Shown here: piece after piece, positions 17,466 to 28,378 of the stretch
Layout: the number at the start of each line of letters is the position of its first letter
Numbering within the stretch: the stretch's first letter is position 1
Source of the DNA: Veillonella nakazawae
Lineage (GTDB): Bacteria; Bacillota; Negativicutes; Veillonellales; Veillonellaceae
Reading direction: 5' to 3'
NCBI RefSeq assembly: GCF_013393365.1
Contig: NZ_AP022321.1
Coordinates: 964,001 to 1,028,000, forward strand
DNA length: 64,000 nt
The notes under the pieces: generated by a model
What the model was told of the DNA's origin: nothing
Databases searched by the model: none
The model's input: the letters and a program-made list of their open reading frames with translations, nothing else
Made by a program: the position numbers and the translations under genes

Positions 17466-18692
17466 ATGACTAGATACGATGATACTATTTATATTGCTGG
17501 CTTGCAAAGTTTATATAATGTGGGAGCCACACATGTACGGCGTTTCATAGAGGATTTTGGGTCGCCCTATGATGCTTGGGATGCCGTTAAGAAGGTTGAA
17601 AATTTAAAGCCTTATACACATATTTCTAACACTGATAAACGTGCTATAGCATCATCGGCTAAGGATGAAAAGTTAGATTATATAATTCATAAAATAGACG
17701 AATATAAGATGGATGTTACTACCTTTTTAGATAAAGATTTTCCATCTATTTTGAACCATATTTATAATCCACCGGCTATATTGTTTATGCGAGGTAATAG
17801 AGCTCTTTTAGATAAACGGCTAAATCGGATTGCCCTTGTAGGGGCACGGCGCTGCTCATTGTATGGACGCAATGTGGCGAGAATGCTTGGTAAAGAGCTC
17901 GGCAAATACAGCGTTATTATCGTCAGTGGCGGGGCTCGTGGTATCGATACACATGGTCATGAAGGATTATTGGCGAGTCAGGGATACGGTATTGTAGTCA
18001 TGGGTTGTGGCTTAGATATTGTATATCCACGAGAGAATACAAAATTATTTGACCGAATCCTACAAAACAATGGGTTGCTTGTATCTGAGTACCCACCTGG
18101 TACGCCACCATCTGCTAAACATTTCCCTGCTCGAAATCGTATCATTAGCGGCCTTAGTAGAGGTGTAATCGTAGTAGAGGCAAAAGGAAGTAGTGGTTCA
18201 TTGATTACGGCGGATATGGCTGTTAGCGAAGGTCGAGATGTATTTGTAGTGCCTTGTAATTTATTAGACCATACGGCAGATGGCAATAAATTCCTCATGC
18301 GTAATGGAGCCTTTGTATTAACTAGTTATGAGGACATCGTTAAGGAATATCATTTAACCTTGCGAGATATGTTTAGTACTAAAGAAAAACTTTCACCACC
18401 AAATAAAAGAGATACAATGGGTGTAAAAGATAGTAATCAAATAGTGAATCATGGTCAAGGTGTTGATACACAAGGGCTCTCTATGTTAAGCTTTAGTTTG
18501 GATAAGAGTTTAATATTGAGTGAAATACCTCATGATCGTTGTATCACCGTTAGTGATATTTTGAAAGCGACCTCTATTCCATTACAACAACTGCAGCCCT
18601 TATTACTAGAGTTAGAAATGGAAGGGGCTATAGAACATCAACCGCCGAGAGGCTATATTAATATGACTAGGAGTGATATACTTGTCCATTAA
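17466..18692 (+). CDS. dprA: DNA-processing protein DprA
   Basis: DprA protects incoming single-stranded DNA and loads RecA during transformation. The 408-aa product has an N-terminal helical (SAM-like) part, a Rossmann-like core at ~100-300 (VGARRCSLYGRNVA, VSGGARGIDTHGHEG, GCGLDIVYPREN, FPARNRIISGLSRGVIVVEA, GSLITADMA) and a C-terminal winged-helix domain at ~350-405 reached by a low-complexity linker. It follows comM by 8 bp and its end overlaps the start region of topA. Confidence 0.96.
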   Translation: MTRYDDTIYIAGLQSLYNVGATHVRRFIEDFGSPYDAWDAVKKVENLKPYTHISNTDKRAIASSAKDEKLDYIIHKIDEYKMDVTTFLDKDFPSILNHIYNPPAILFMRGNRALLDKRLNRIALVGARRCSLYGRNVARMLGKELGKYSVIIVSGGARGIDTHGHEGLLASQGYGIVVMGCGLDIVYPRENTKLFDRILQNNGLLVSEYPPGTPPSAKHFPARNRIISGLSRGVIVVEAKGSSGSLITADMAVSEGRDVFVVPCNLLDHTADGNKFLMRNGAFVLTSYEDIVKEYHLTLRDMFSTKEKLSPPNKRDTMGVKDSNQIVNHGQGVDTQGLSMLSFSLDKSLILSEIPHDRCITVSDILKATSIPLQQLQPLLLELEMEGAIEHQPPRGYINMTRSDILVH

Positions 18693-21081
18693 ACGATCAA
18701 TCGTTATTGGCGAGCCAAAAGTAGCTAGTACTAGTAAAGATACTAAAAAGAAAAGTACTAAGAAAGAGAGTACTACGATAAAGCGTAAGGTTGCTAAAGA
18801 AGCCCTTACTCCCATGGGAATTGTACGAGATAAATCTGTACTACAAACGTCCGTACCACCAGAGCAACGGGAACCACGCGTTTATAATCCTGATGGCAAA
18901 GTGTTGGTTATCGTAGAGTCTCCTGCTAAATCTAAAACAATTGAAAAATTCTTAGGTCCTAACTATGTTGTAAAGGCGAGTATGGGCCACTTACGAGATT
19001 TGCCAAAGTCTCAAATGGGCATCGATATCGAACATGATTTTACGCCCCGTTATAGCAATTTGGTAACTCGTAAAAAGGTTATTGATGAACTCGTTTCCTA
19101 CGCCGATGAAAGCAGTGCCGTATTGCTCGCAACTGACCCTGACCGCGAAGGAGAAGCTATCTCTTGGCATTTAGCGTACATATTAAATGTAGATCCTACA
19201 TCTACATGTCGTATTACGTTTAATGAGATTACTAAAAATGCCGTAGCAGAGGCCTTGGAATCTCCACGGACTATCGATATGAACATGGTTGATGCCCAAC
19301 AAGCACGCCGTGTATTAGACCGTATCGTAGGCTATAAATTGAGTCCTTTATTATGGAAAAAGGTTTGTAAAGGCCTCAGTGCAGGTCGTGTGCAATCCGT
19401 TGCAGTTCGACTTATCTGTGAAAGAGAGCGAGAAATTCAAGCTTTCGTGCCACAAGAATATTGGACCATTGAAGGCAATTTTGAAACGCCTAAAAAAGAG
19501 GCTTTCACAGCAGAATTGACTCATATTAAAGGTGAAAAAATCGATATTACTACTGAAAGTGAAGCGCAAGCCGTAGTAGATGCTATTGGCGGAGCCGATG
19601 CAGTAGTGACAAATATTGAAAAGCGCAAGCGTTCTCGTAAGGCGGCACCTCCCTTTACAACGTCTACGTTGCAACAAGATGGTGTGCGTAAATTGAACTT
19701 TGGTGCGAAGCGTACCATGATGATTGCACAACATCTTTACGAAGGTCTTGAAATCGGTTCCTATGGCCACGTAGGTTTGATTACGTACATGCGTACAGAC
19801 TCTACGCGTATCTCTAAAGAGATGCAGGTCATGGCTAAGGACTATATTATTCGTAACTATGGTGAAGATTATTATCCTTCTAAACCTAATATGTATGGTG
19901 CAAAAGGTTCTGCTCAAGATGCGCACGAAGCGATTCGCCCTACATCTTTAGAGTTAACACCTAAAATGGTAGAGCCCTTCTTGAGTCGTGATGAGCTTAA
20001 GTTATATACATTGATTTGGAATCGTTTTATGGCGAGCCAAATGGCACCACAACAAAATGAATCTACAACTATTGAATTGACTGTTCATGATGATTACACA
20101 TTTAAAGCGACAGGATCTCGTGTTATCTTCCCTGGTTTTAGTGCCGTTTATGAAGATGCGAAAAAAGAGGATGTTCCTCAATTGCCAGCTCTTAAAAAGA
20201 ATGATGCTGCTCATACAGTAGAGGTATTGCCTGAACAACATTTCACGCAACCACCTCCACGTTACTCTGAGGCGAGTCTTATCAAAACACTAGAAGAACT
20301 AGGTATTGGTCGTCCTAGTACGTATGCACCAATTCTGGATACTATCGTTAGTCGTAACTATGTAGAGAATACGAATAAACAATTTATTCCAACAGAGCTA
20401 GGCTTTGTAGTGGTAGACTTCTTGATAGCGTACTTTGAAAAAATCATCAATACAGGTTTTACACGAGACCTTGAAGAAGAGCTTGACGCTATTGCGTCCG
20501 GTAAAGATACATATCTAAAGGTATTGTCTGATTTCTATGAAGTATTCGCTAAAGAGCTAGAAGATGCGAGCGATGTGGATCGCATCGAAATTGCATCTAT
20601 GGAAAGTGATGAAACGTGCGAACTCTGTCATAGCCCAATGGTATATAAATTTGGTCGCTATGGTAAGTTCCTTGCATGTTCTAACTTCCCAGAATGTAAA
20701 AATACTAAACCTATTACAGTAGGTACAGGTGTAACTTGCCCTAAATGTAAGGATGGGGAAATCGTAGAGCGTAAGTCTCGTCGTGGTCGTCTATTCTACG
20801 GCTGTAATCGATATCCACAATGTGACTTTACATTATGGGATAAACCAACCCATGAATTCTGTGAAACATGTGGTTCTATTATGGTTGAAAAGACATATAA
20901 AAATGGTACAACTAAAAAGTTCTGTTCCAATGAAACATGTCCAACTAGACCACCAAAGAAAACAAGAAAGAAAAAAAGCGAAGCTAGTGAAGAAACTGTA
21001 AAAGAATCTAAAGAATCTGAAAAATCTAAAGAATCTAAAAAGTCTAGCAAAGCTAAAAAAGAGGAAACAACAGTTGAATAA
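18682..21081 (+). CDS. topA: DNA topoisomerase I with Lys-rich tails
   Basis: Type IA topoisomerase that relaxes negative supercoils. The 799-aa product has the Toprim domain ([29 protein letters not shown]), the active-site Tyr in [14 protein letters not shown], and three C-terminal zinc ribbons (CELC...CSNFPEC, CPKC...CNRYPQC, CETC...CSNETC). A 70-residue Lys/Ser/Thr-rich N-terminal extension precedes Toprim and a Lys/Glu/Ser tail of ~50 residues ends it; both could add DNA binding. TTG at 18682 was chosen because AGGAG lies 8 bp upstream; GTG at 18673 is the alternative. The gene overlaps dprA and trmFO. Confidence 0.95.
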   Translation: MSIKRSIVIGEPKVASTSKDTKKKSTKKESTTIKRKVAKEALTPMGIVRDKSVLQTSVPPEQREPRVYNPDGKVLVIVESPAKSKTIEKFLGPNYVVKASMGHLRDLPKSQMGIDIEHDFTPRYSNLVTRKKVIDELVSYADESSAVLLATDPDREGEAISWHLAYILNVDPTSTCRITFNEITKNAVAEALESPRTIDMNMVDAQQARRVLDRIVGYKLSPLLWKKVCKGLSAGRVQSVAVRLICEREREIQAFVPQEYWTIEGNFETPKKEAFTAELTHIKGEKIDITTESEAQAVVDAIGGADAVVTNIEKRKRSRKAAPPFTTSTLQQDGVRKLNFGAKRTMMIAQHLYEGLEIGSYGHVGLITYMRTDSTRISKEMQVMAKDYIIRNYGEDYYPSKPNMYGAKGSAQDAHEAIRPTSLELTPKMVEPFLSRDELKLYTLIWNRFMASQMAPQQNESTTIELTVHDDYTFKATGSRVIFPGFSAVYEDAKKEDVPQLPALKKNDAAHTVEVLPEQHFTQPPPRYSEASLIKTLEELGIGRPSTYAPILDTIVSRNYVENTNKQFIPTELGFVVVDFLIAYFEKIINTGFTRDLEEELDAIASGKDTYLKVLSDFYEVFAKELEDASDVDRIEIASMESDETCELCHSPMVYKFGRYGKFLACSNFPECKNTKPITVGTGVTCPKCKDGEIVERKSRRGRLFYGCNRYPQCDFTLWDKPTHEFCETCGSIMVEKTYKNGTTKKFCSNETCPTRPPKKTRKKKSEASEETVKESKESEKSKESKKSSKAKKEETTVE

Positions 21082-22390
21082 TAAAAATGTTATTGTTATT
21101 GGTGCGGGCCTAGCAGGTTCTGAGGCGGCTTGGCAACTCGCTAATCGTGGCATTCATGTAGACTTATATGAAATGCGCCCCGTGAAGAGTTCTCCTGCGC
21201 ATCAAACAGATCAATTTGCAGAGCTCGTATGTAGTAACTCCTTGCGAGCTGGCAATATTGAAAATGCGGTAGGTCTTTTAAAAGAAGAAATGCGTCGTTT
21301 AGGTTCCCTGATTATGGAATGTGCTGATGCGACTGCTGTACCTGCCGGTGGTGCCTTGGCCGTTGATCGTCATTTGTTTAGTGAAATGGTGACGAAGAAG
21401 GTAAAGGGACATCCTAATATTACAGTTTACAATGAAGAGGTAACTGACATACCTGCTGAAGGCACTGTTATCTTCGCTTCTGGTCCACTTACGTCTGAAG
21501 CATTAGGAGATAAGATTAAAGCCTTAACAGGTGAAACAGGCTTTTATTTCTACGATGCAGCAGCTCCTATTGTTACGGCAGAATCTTTAAATTACGACAA
21601 AGTATTTGCCGCATCTCGCTACGACAAGGGCGATGCAGATTACCTTAACTGTCCTATGACAGAAGAGGAATATAAAGAATTCTGGCATGAACTCACTACA
21701 GCTGAAGCTGTGCAACCAAAGGATTTTGAAAAGGAAATCTATTTTGAAGGTTGCATGCCTGTAGAAATCATGGCCAGCCGTGGGGAAGACACATTGCGTT
21801 ATGGCCCACTTAAACCAGTTGGTTTAGTAGATAAACGGACTAATGAGGAATCTTATGCAGTAGTACAATTGCGTAAAGAGAATAAAGAAGGCACCATGTT
21901 TAACTTGGTAGGCTTCCAAACTCATTTAAAATGGGGCGAACAAAAGCGTGTATTTGGTATGATTCCAGGTCTAGAAAGTGCTGAATTCGTTCGTTATGGC
22001 GTTATGCATCGCAATACATATATTAACTCTCCTGAGTTGTTAAACCATGCATTCCAACTTCAAAAAGAACCACGTCTATTCTTCGCTGGTCAAATGACAG
22101 GCGTAGAAGGGTATTTAGAATCTGCTGCTAGTGGTCTTATGGTAGGTCTTCAAGTAGAACGTTATTTAGAGGAACGCTCATTTATTGATTTCCCTAAAAC
22201 TACGGCAATCGGCTCCCTTAGCCACTATATTTCTAACTACGAAGGGTCTAACTTCCAACCGATGAATGTCAACTTTGGCATCATGGATCCATGGCCTCAA
22301 AAAGTACGTAAGAAAAAAGAGAAAAATGCACTCATTGCTAATAGAGCATTAGAAGAACTGGATGCATTAAAAGGTAAAGAAAATTTATAA
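21074..22390 (+). CDS. trmFO: tRNA m5U54 methyltransferase TrmFO (FAD/folate)
   Basis: Methylates U54 of tRNA using methylenetetrahydrofolate and FADH2. The 438-aa product has the N-terminal FAD motif [15 protein letters not shown], the family segment [35 protein letters not shown] with a conserved Cys, and [17 protein letters not shown] near the C-terminus. The start is a TTG at 21074 inside the end of topA (8-bp overlap) with GAGGAAA 8 bp upstream; no in-frame ATG lies near. It ends the comM-dprA-topA run. Confidence 0.95.
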   Translation: MNNKNVIVIGAGLAGSEAAWQLANRGIHVDLYEMRPVKSSPAHQTDQFAELVCSNSLRAGNIENAVGLLKEEMRRLGSLIMECADATAVPAGGALAVDRHLFSEMVTKKVKGHPNITVYNEEVTDIPAEGTVIFASGPLTSEALGDKIKALTGETGFYFYDAAAPIVTAESLNYDKVFAASRYDKGDADYLNCPMTEEEYKEFWHELTTAEAVQPKDFEKEIYFEGCMPVEIMASRGEDTLRYGPLKPVGLVDKRTNEESYAVVQLRKENKEGTMFNLVGFQTHLKWGEQKRVFGMIPGLESAEFVRYGVMHRNTYINSPELLNHAFQLQKEPRLFFAGQMTGVEGYLESAASGLMVGLQVERYLEERSFIDFPKTTAIGSLSHYISNYEGSNFQPMNVNFGIMDPWPQKVRKKKEKNALIANRALEELDALKGKENL

Positions 22391-22449
22391 GATAAGTTAT
22401 TTACGTATTGATTTAGCTTGTTAGGTCAATCGTAAATTATGACTTACAT

Positions 22450-22491
22450 AAAAAATCCTTCATTCACATACCTAGGAATGAAGGATTTTTT
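22450..22491. terminator. Bidirectional terminator between trmFO and lgt
   Basis: A perfect 16-bp stem (22450-22465 with 22476-22491) with six A at the left and six T at the right, so it can serve trmFO on the plus strand and lgt on the minus strand. Confidence 0.92.
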
Positions 22492-22504
22492 ATTATTTAC
22501 TGTT

Positions 22505-23329
22505 TTATTTACGTTTTTTAGTTTTAACTGTAGGCTCTGTAGCAACAATTAATTTTTGATTTTTCTTTTCTAGATAGCCTAGATAGATAAATACACAGAT
22601 ACCAATGATGATGACAATCAAGCTAGTCATTTGAGCAGATTTTAAGCCTAATGTTAAGTTTACATAGTCACCGCGCAAAAATTCAAGGAAGAATCTAGCC
22701 GTAGAATAGAGAATCGCATAAAGCACGAATACTTGACCTTTAGCATGTTTAAAGGAGCTAAATAATAGGAGGGCTACAAAGATAAGAATGTCGATTTGAC
22801 CTTCCCAGATTTCGGCTGGCCATAATGGTTGATTGCCGTAGGTGCGATGTGCTAACGTGCTTTCAGGGTAGAGAATGCCAAAATTACCGCCCGTAGGATG
22901 ACCAAAGGCATCGCCATTTAAGAGATTTGCCATACGGCCTACAGATTGTGCCAAAATCAATGCTGGTGCAAATAAATCGGCAAAAGCCCAGAAATCGATA
23001 TTATTTTTACGTAAGTACCAATAGCCTGCAATGGTGCCAAGAACGACACCGCCTTGAATGGCCATGCCACCTTGCCATACAAAGGGGATTTCTAGTAAAT
23101 GATTGCCATAGTACTGCCAATCAAAGAAGAACACATCCCATAATCTGGCACCAATGAGACCCGCTACGGCAACAGTAATGGAAAAGTCGATGATATGTTC
23201 ATGCCAACCACGACCATCTTTTTTTAATAAAACATAGGCAACTGAGGCACCACAGATGATAGCTAAGGCTAACATGGCACCATAAGCCCTGATAGGAAAG
23301 TCACCTATAAAAAATAGATATTGATGCAT
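22505..23329 (-). CDS. lgt: Prolipoprotein diacylglyceryl transferase
   Basis: Inner-membrane enzyme that transfers diacylglycerol from phosphatidylglycerol to the lipobox Cys of prolipoproteins. The 274-aa product has about seven helices and the family motifs YGAMLALAI, GLIGARLWDV, WQGGMAIQGGVVLG, AQSVGRMANLLNGDAFGHPT (catalytic Arg in the Lgt signature) and a Lys-rich cytoplasmic C-terminus. AAAAGGAG precedes the start. The window contains at least two lipoprotein-type substrates (50041 and 57425 genes). It is monocistronic. Confidence 0.96.
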   Translation of the reverse strand: MHQYLFFIGDFPIRAYGAMLALAIICGASVAYVLLKKDGRGWHEHIIDFSITVAVAGLIGARLWDVFFFDWQYYGNHLLEIPFVWQGGMAIQGGVVLGTIAGYWYLRKNNIDFWAFADLFAPALILAQSVGRMANLLNGDAFGHPTGGNFGILYPESTLAHRTYGNQPLWPAEIWEGQIDILIFVALLLFSSFKHAKGQVFVLYAILYSTARFFLEFLRGDYVNLTLGLKSAQMTSLIVIIIGICVFIYLGYLEKKNQKLIVATEPTVKTKKRK

Positions 23330-23416
23330 ATAAAACTCCTTTTGTAATAACTTGTATTGTATAAGGTAAATTATAAATTACATGTACCCTTCATGCAACA
23401 ACTGAGATGAATTCTA

Positions 23417-23432
23417 TATAATATGGTATAAT
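23417..23432 (+). promoter_or_regulatory. Tandem -10 elements upstream of GH18 gene
   Basis: Two TATAAT hexamers at 23417-23422 and 23427-23432, 50-65 bp before the start codon. No clear -35 is visible, so which is used is unknown. Confidence 0.45.
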
Positions 23433-23481
23433 ATAGAGATTGAAATTGTATCCCCTTATGGGGCTAGAGTTAGGAGAGTTC

Positions 23482-25164
23482 ATGATTCGTAAATCTACTA
23501 TTTTAAAATCCTTAACAGCTTTAGTAATGTCCGCATTATCTACGACTGCAGTACAAGCTGAGGTGTTGGTTCCCGTTGACCAATTCTTAGCAAATACAAC
23601 ACGTCATTACGAGGCAAATCAATATAAAACATCCTATACGGTGTATGTACCTCAAACAGAGTTACAAGGAAATGCTATTGTTTTAAATCCTGCTGCTGTT
23701 GGGGAACCTGTAAAATTGCCCACAACTAGCAAAAATGGCATGACCTATGTCGATATTGAGTCTGATCCAGCTATGCTTGGTGTGAGCTATACAAAGGTCA
23801 ATGGTCAATTAACATTAGGTCCTGCACCGCAAGCCTCTACAGTAAAAGCTCCTTATACAATGCAGACACCATTATCTTGGGCCTTTGATCCATGGCCAAC
23901 ACAGGGGACTCCATATCAAGCAAAACTGAATTCCAGTGGTGATAATATCATTTCTCCAAGCTGGTTCAAATTACATAGTCTTGGCCTTGAAGCAAGTCCT
24001 AATGTAAGTATTGATTATGTTAACGATTATAAGAGCAAAGGTTACCACGTATGGCCTTTGATTACGAATCGTTTTGATCCTGGCTTTACTAGTGGTATCT
24101 TAGCAGATCAATCTGTATGGAAAAAATATGCACATAACCTCGTGCAATATGCTTATATTTACGGCTTTGATGGCTATAACTTTGACTTTGAAAATATTGA
24201 TTATGCCGATCGTGATCGTTTAACAGCATTTGTAGCGTATTTATCTAACCATTTACATCAATACAATATTAAAACATCCATCGATGTAACTGGTTATTCT
24301 GATAGCCCAGAATGGTCCTTAGTATATAACCGCAGTGCTTTTGCTAATTCTGTAGACTATGTAGTTCTTATGGCGTATGACGAAACATGGGCTAAAAGTA
24401 CAACAGCAGGTCCTGTAGCAAGTTATCCATGGGTTCGCAAACATACAGAAAAAATGCTTTCTGAAGTACCATCTCAAAAATTGGTACTTGGTGTACCATT
24501 CTATATGCGCTTATGGCATGATACTAATGGCTATGCAAAAGGCGAAACTTTGGCTATGAAAAACACGGGTAGCTATTTTGCAAATTATAAAGATAAAATG
24601 ACTTGGGATGATCGATTAAAACTATTTTATTTATCTATCCCAACTGGCTCTGGTTCTGACCGTATCTGGTTTGAAGATAATACGTCTTTAGGTTTGAAAC
24701 TAGATCTCGTAAAAGAATTACAGCTTGGTGGTTTTGCTGCATGGCGTAAAGGCTTTGAAGATGAAAGTACTATCGCTATGATTCAAGGTAAAGACTTAGG
24801 TCGTGGCATCCCTAAATCTCCTACAGCGGTTGTTCCTGAACCTGTAGTAGAAGAAACAAAACCATTAACTAAACTTGAACAATATAAATTGCGCTTAGAG
24901 GAAAAAGAAAAGGCAAAAGCCGCAAAGGCAGAAGCTAAACGCAAGGCTAAAGAGGAAAAAGAATTAGCTAAACGTAAAGCTAAGGAAGAAGCGCAGCAAG
25001 CTAAAGCGGAGAAAAAACGTTTAGAAGAAGAGGCTAAAGCGCAAAAGGAACGTGATGCACAAGAGGCAAAGGATAAAATTGCTTCTTATAAGAGTCATGG
25101 TTCTGTTCAAAATACAACTACTAAAAACGAATTAACAAAATCTGTACAAGTAGTAAAACGCTAG
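23482..25164 (+). CDS. Secreted GH18-fold glycosidase-like protein with coiled-coil tail
   Basis: A 560-aa exported protein. Residues 1-27 are a signal peptide (basic MIRKSTILK, hydrophobic core, cleavage near VQAEV). A GH18-type (beta/alpha)8 domain spans ~130-440 with the active-site strand FDGYNFDFENI at ~230 and YVVLMAYDE; the catalytic Glu is present and the third acidic position is Asn, as in SleL/YaaH-type peptidoglycan hydrolases. From ~470 to 540 is a Lys/Glu/Ala repeat predicted to form a coiled coil. AGGAGAG sits 7-8 bp before 23482; an upstream ATG at 23440 lacks a site. Likely a periplasmic wall hydrolase; substrate unproved. Confidence 0.8.
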   Translation: MIRKSTILKSLTALVMSALSTTAVQAEVLVPVDQFLANTTRHYEANQYKTSYTVYVPQTELQGNAIVLNPAAVGEPVKLPTTSKNGMTYVDIESDPAMLGVSYTKVNGQLTLGPAPQASTVKAPYTMQTPLSWAFDPWPTQGTPYQAKLNSSGDNIISPSWFKLHSLGLEASPNVSIDYVNDYKSKGYHVWPLITNRFDPGFTSGILADQSVWKKYAHNLVQYAYIYGFDGYNFDFENIDYADRDRLTAFVAYLSNHLHQYNIKTSIDVTGYSDSPEWSLVYNRSAFANSVDYVVLMAYDETWAKSTTAGPVASYPWVRKHTEKMLSEVPSQKLVLGVPFYMRLWHDTNGYAKGETLAMKNTGSYFANYKDKMTWDDRLKLFYLSIPTGSGSDRIWFEDNTSLGLKLDLVKELQLGGFAAWRKGFEDESTIAMIQGKDLGRGIPKSPTAVVPEPVVEETKPLTKLEQYKLRLEEKEKAKAAKAEAKRKAKEEKELAKRKAKEEAQQAKAEKKRLEEEAKAQKERDAQEAKDKIASYKSHGSVQNTTTKNELTKSVQVVKR

Positions 25165-25254
25165 AGTTTGACTGCTTTCATAGTAAGTAGTAAAATAAAA
25201 ATATTGATTATAAAACGGCAACTAATGAGGTTGACTATATGAGGAGGCCCCTAC

Positions 25255-27723
25255 ATGAATGAAAAATATGTAGCCCAAGATATTGAGAAAAAGTGGCAAC
25301 AGTATTGGGAAGATAACCATACATTTAAAACAGAATATGATGAATCTAAAGAAAAATACTATGTATTAGAAATGTTCCCGTACCCATCTGGCAATTTACA
25401 CATGGGTCACGTGCGTAACTATTCCATCGGTGACGTAGTAGCTCGTTTCAAAAAAATGAAGGGCTTCAACGTGCTGCATCCAATGGGCTGGGACTCCTTT
25501 GGTATGCCTGCAGAAAACGCAGCTATCAAACATGGTATTGCACCTAAAACATGGACACTAGACAACATCGAGAACATGAAATTGCAACAAAAAGCACTTG
25601 GCTTGTCCTATGATTGGGACCGTGAAGTTGCAACATGTAAAGAAGATTATTACAAATGGACTCAATGGTTCTTCCAACAATTTTATAAAAAAGGCTTAGC
25701 ATACAAAAAAGAAGCTAAAGTAAACTGGTGTGAAACGTGCCATACTGTATTGGCGAACGAACAAGTTATCGACGGTGCTTGCTGGCGCTGTGATAACCCA
25801 GTTGAGAAAAAAGATTTGTCTCAATGGTTCTTGCGTATTACAGAATATGCTGATCGTTTGTTAACTGATTTAGACACTCTTGATCACTGGCCACAACGTG
25901 TTAAATTGATGCAAAAGAACTGGATTGGCCGCTCTGAAGGTACAGAGTTCTCCTTCGAAGTTCCATCCATTAATGAACGCGTATCTGTGTATACTACACG
26001 AGTTGATACTATTTATGGCGTAAGCTATGTAGTATTGGCTCCTGAACATCCATATGTAGAACGCCTTATTGAAAATGCTCCTAATAAAGCTGAATTAGAA
26101 GCTTTCATTACGCGTATGCGCAATATGAGCGATATCGATCGTACATCTACAGATGCACCAAAAGAAGGTATGTTCACTGGTTCCTATGCAGTAAACCCTA
26201 TGTCTGGCGAACAAGTTCCAGTTTGGATTGCTAACTATGTATTAGTAGACTATGGTACTGGCGCTGTAATGGGTTCCCCTGCACATGATGAACGTGACTG
26301 GGAATTTGCTCATAAATATGATTTGCCAATTAAACAAGTTGTAGCTCGGGAAGGCGAAGAATATAGCCTTGAAAAATGGCAAGAATGGTACCATGAAGAC
26401 GGCACTCTAGTTAACTCTGGCGATTATAACGGTCAAACATCTGAAGAGGCTCGTAAAAATATTACAGCTGCCCTTAATGAACGCGGTATTGGTGAAGGTA
26501 AAGTAAACTTCCGCCTTCGTGACTGGTTGATTTCTCGTCAACGTTATTGGGGCGTGCCAATTCCTGTAGTATATTGTGAAAAATGCGGTGAACAACTCGT
26601 TCCTGAAGAAGAGTTGCCAGTACGCTTGCCAGAGGATGTTAAATTTGAATCTGGTGCCGTATCTCCATTGGCTACATCTGAAAGCTTCTTAAATACTACA
26701 TGTCCTAAATGTGGTGGTCCTGCACGTCGTGAGACAGATACAATGGACACATTTATCGATTCCTCTTGGTACTTCTTGCGCTATACAGATGCTAAAAATG
26801 ACCAAGCTCCATTCGATAAAAAAATTGCTAATTACTGGATGAACGTTGACCAATATATCGGTGGTATTGAACATGCAATCTTGCACTTGTTATACTCTCG
26901 ATTCTTTGTGAAAGTTATTCATGATTTAGGCCTTATCGAAGCTAACGAACCATTCCGTGGTTTGTTGACACAAGGTATGGTTCTTAAAGAAGGCAGTAAA
27001 ATGTCTAAATCCAAAGGTAATGTAGTTTCTCCTGAAGAAATTATCAATACCTATGGTGCAGATACTGCACGTTTGTTTATTCTATTTGCAGCACCTGTAG
27101 ATCGTGACCTTGATTGGTCTGACCAAGGCGTTGAAGGTTCTTACCGTTTCTTAGGTCGTGTATGGCGTATTGTTGATGCATATAACGAAGAAGCTAAGAA
27201 AAATGTAACTGGTGAACTTACAAAAGACGAATTTGCATTGCGTCGTGAATTGCACCGTGTTATCAAGAAGGTAACAGAAGACCTCGATAACAACTTCAAC
27301 TTCAATACTGCTATTTCTGCCATCATGGAACTTGTAAATGCTATGTACGCTCATAAGGACAAAGCTGAAACAATTAATAGCGCTTTGGCTAATGAATTGA
27401 CTCATTCCTTATTACTTCTTTTAGCACCATTCGTTCCTCATATGACAGAAGAGTTGTGGCATGAATTGGGTGAAACTACATCTATTCATACTGAAAAATG
27501 GCCTGTATACGAAGAGGCGGCTCTTGTTGTAGATGAAGTAGAAGTAGTATTACAAGTAAATGGTAAAGTTCGTGATAAACTTACTGTTTCCGTAAATATT
27601 ACAAAAGAAGAATTAGAAACAATGGCTAAAGAATCTAGCCGTGTTCAAGAGTTTACAGAAGGTAAAAATATTGTAAAAGTTATTTATGTTCCTGGTAAAC
27701 TTGTAAATATCGTTGTTAAATAA
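25255..27723 (+). CDS. leuS: Leucyl-tRNA synthetase
   Basis: Class I synthetase charging tRNA-Leu. The 822-aa product has the HIGH-type motif in [19 protein letters not shown], zinc knuckle CETCHTV...CWRCDN, the CP1 editing domain with [10 protein letters not shown] and [24 protein letters not shown], and a C-terminal anticodon-binding domain ending [11 protein letters not shown]...IVVK. GAGGAGG precedes the start. No T-box was found in the 90 bp before it. A terminator follows. Confidence 0.98.
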   Translation: MNEKYVAQDIEKKWQQYWEDNHTFKTEYDESKEKYYVLEMFPYPSGNLHMGHVRNYSIGDVVARFKKMKGFNVLHPMGWDSFGMPAENAAIKHGIAPKTWTLDNIENMKLQQKALGLSYDWDREVATCKEDYYKWTQWFFQQFYKKGLAYKKEAKVNWCETCHTVLANEQVIDGACWRCDNPVEKKDLSQWFLRITEYADRLLTDLDTLDHWPQRVKLMQKNWIGRSEGTEFSFEVPSINERVSVYTTRVDTIYGVSYVVLAPEHPYVERLIENAPNKAELEAFITRMRNMSDIDRTSTDAPKEGMFTGSYAVNPMSGEQVPVWIANYVLVDYGTGAVMGSPAHDERDWEFAHKYDLPIKQVVAREGEEYSLEKWQEWYHEDGTLVNSGDYNGQTSEEARKNITAALNERGIGEGKVNFRLRDWLISRQRYWGVPIPVVYCEKCGEQLVPEEELPVRLPEDVKFESGAVSPLATSESFLNTTCPKCGGPARRETDTMDTFIDSSWYFLRYTDAKNDQAPFDKKIANYWMNVDQYIGGIEHAILHLLYSRFFVKVIHDLGLIEANEPFRGLLTQGMVLKEGSKMSKSKGNVVSPEEIINTYGADTARLFILFAAPVDRDLDWSDQGVEGSYRFLGRVWRIVDAYNEEAKKNVTGELTKDEFALRRELHRVIKKVTEDLDNNFNFNTAISAIMELVNAMYAHKDKAETINSALANELTHSLLLLLAPFVPHMTEELWHELGETTSIHTEKWPVYEEAALVVDEVEVVLQVNGKVRDKLTVSVNITKEELETMAKESSRVQEFTEGKNIVKVIYVPGKLVNIVVK

Positions 27724-27748
27724 CGATATTCTATTCGTTTAATACAGT

Positions 27749-27785
27749 AAGCCCCCAACTACATAGGTAGAAGGGGGCTTATTTT
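27749..27785 (+). terminator. Terminator after leuS
   Basis: An 8-bp GC-rich stem AAGCCCCC/GGGGGCTT (27749-27756 with 27773-27780), 16-nt loop and TATTTTAT tail. Confidence 0.8.
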
Positions 27786-27799
27786 ATAGTGAGGTAATT

Positions 27800-28279
27800 A
27801 TGGCAAAACGTAGCGATTATATTTCCTGGGATGAATACTTCATGGGCGTTGCCATTTTGGCAGCACAACGTTCTAAAGACCCAAATACACAAGTTGGTGC
27901 ATGTATCGTTAGCAATGACAATAAAATTTTATCCATTGGTTACAATGGTATGCCTTTAAACTGTAGTGATGATGATTTCACATGGGAACGCGATACAGCA
28001 GATGATAATAAATATTTCTATACTGTACATAGCGAACTCAATGCCATCCTAAATTATCGGGGAGGTTCCTTAGAAGGCTCTAAGATTTATGTCACATTAT
28101 TCCCTTGTAATGAATGTGCAAAAGCCATCATTCAAAGTGGTATTAAGGCTGTTATCTACCGAGATGATCTTTACAAAGATACAAAAGAGGTTAAGGCATC
28201 TAAACGGATGCTAAAAACAGCAGGTGTAGAAATTATTGAATATAAACCTACGGGACGTACCGTACATATTACCGTATGA
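27800..28279 (+). CDS. comEB: Deoxycytidylate deaminase family (ComEB-like)
   Basis: Zinc-dependent deaminase that converts dCMP to dUMP, feeding dTTP synthesis. The 159-aa protein has the zinc site VHSELNAIL (His and catalytic Glu) and PCNECAKAI (two Cys). The N-terminal RSKDPNTQVGACIVS and the GYNGMP loop are typical of dCMP deaminases. GAGG precedes the ATG. In Bacillus the comEB homolog lies between comEA and comEC; here it sits 1.4 kb upstream of comEA with an inverted aminopeptidase gene between. The symbol refers to family relationship, not to a proved competence role. Confidence 0.88.
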   Translation: MAKRSDYISWDEYFMGVAILAAQRSKDPNTQVGACIVSNDNKILSIGYNGMPLNCSDDDFTWERDTADDNKYFYTVHSELNAILNYRGGSLEGSKIYVTLFPCNECAKAIIQSGIKAVIYRDDLYKDTKEVKASKRMLKTAGVEIIEYKPTGRTVHITV

Positions 28280-28306
28280 TAATCAATAAAAGCATATTAT
28301 TACAAG

Positions 28307-28345
28307 AAAAGCTCTTATCTATTAATAATGGATAAGAGCTTTTTC
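28307..28345. terminator. Bidirectional terminator, comEB-like and aminopeptidase
   Basis: A 13-bp stem (28307-28319 with 28331-28343) with flanking A-run and T-run between convergent genes. Confidence 0.85.
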
Positions 28346-28378
28346 TATATTTTTACTATATCAGATTATATACCTAAA

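Noticed and set aside
19351..19926. Long minus-strand frame of 191 codons inside topA
   Set aside because: Fully overlaps strongly conserved topA coding sequence and gives a Cys/His/Phe-rich product typical of an antisense shadow.
20783..21001. Plus-strand alternative frame in the topA zinc-ribbon region
   Set aside because: Shadow frame; the zinc-ribbon reading frame has clear Cys motifs.
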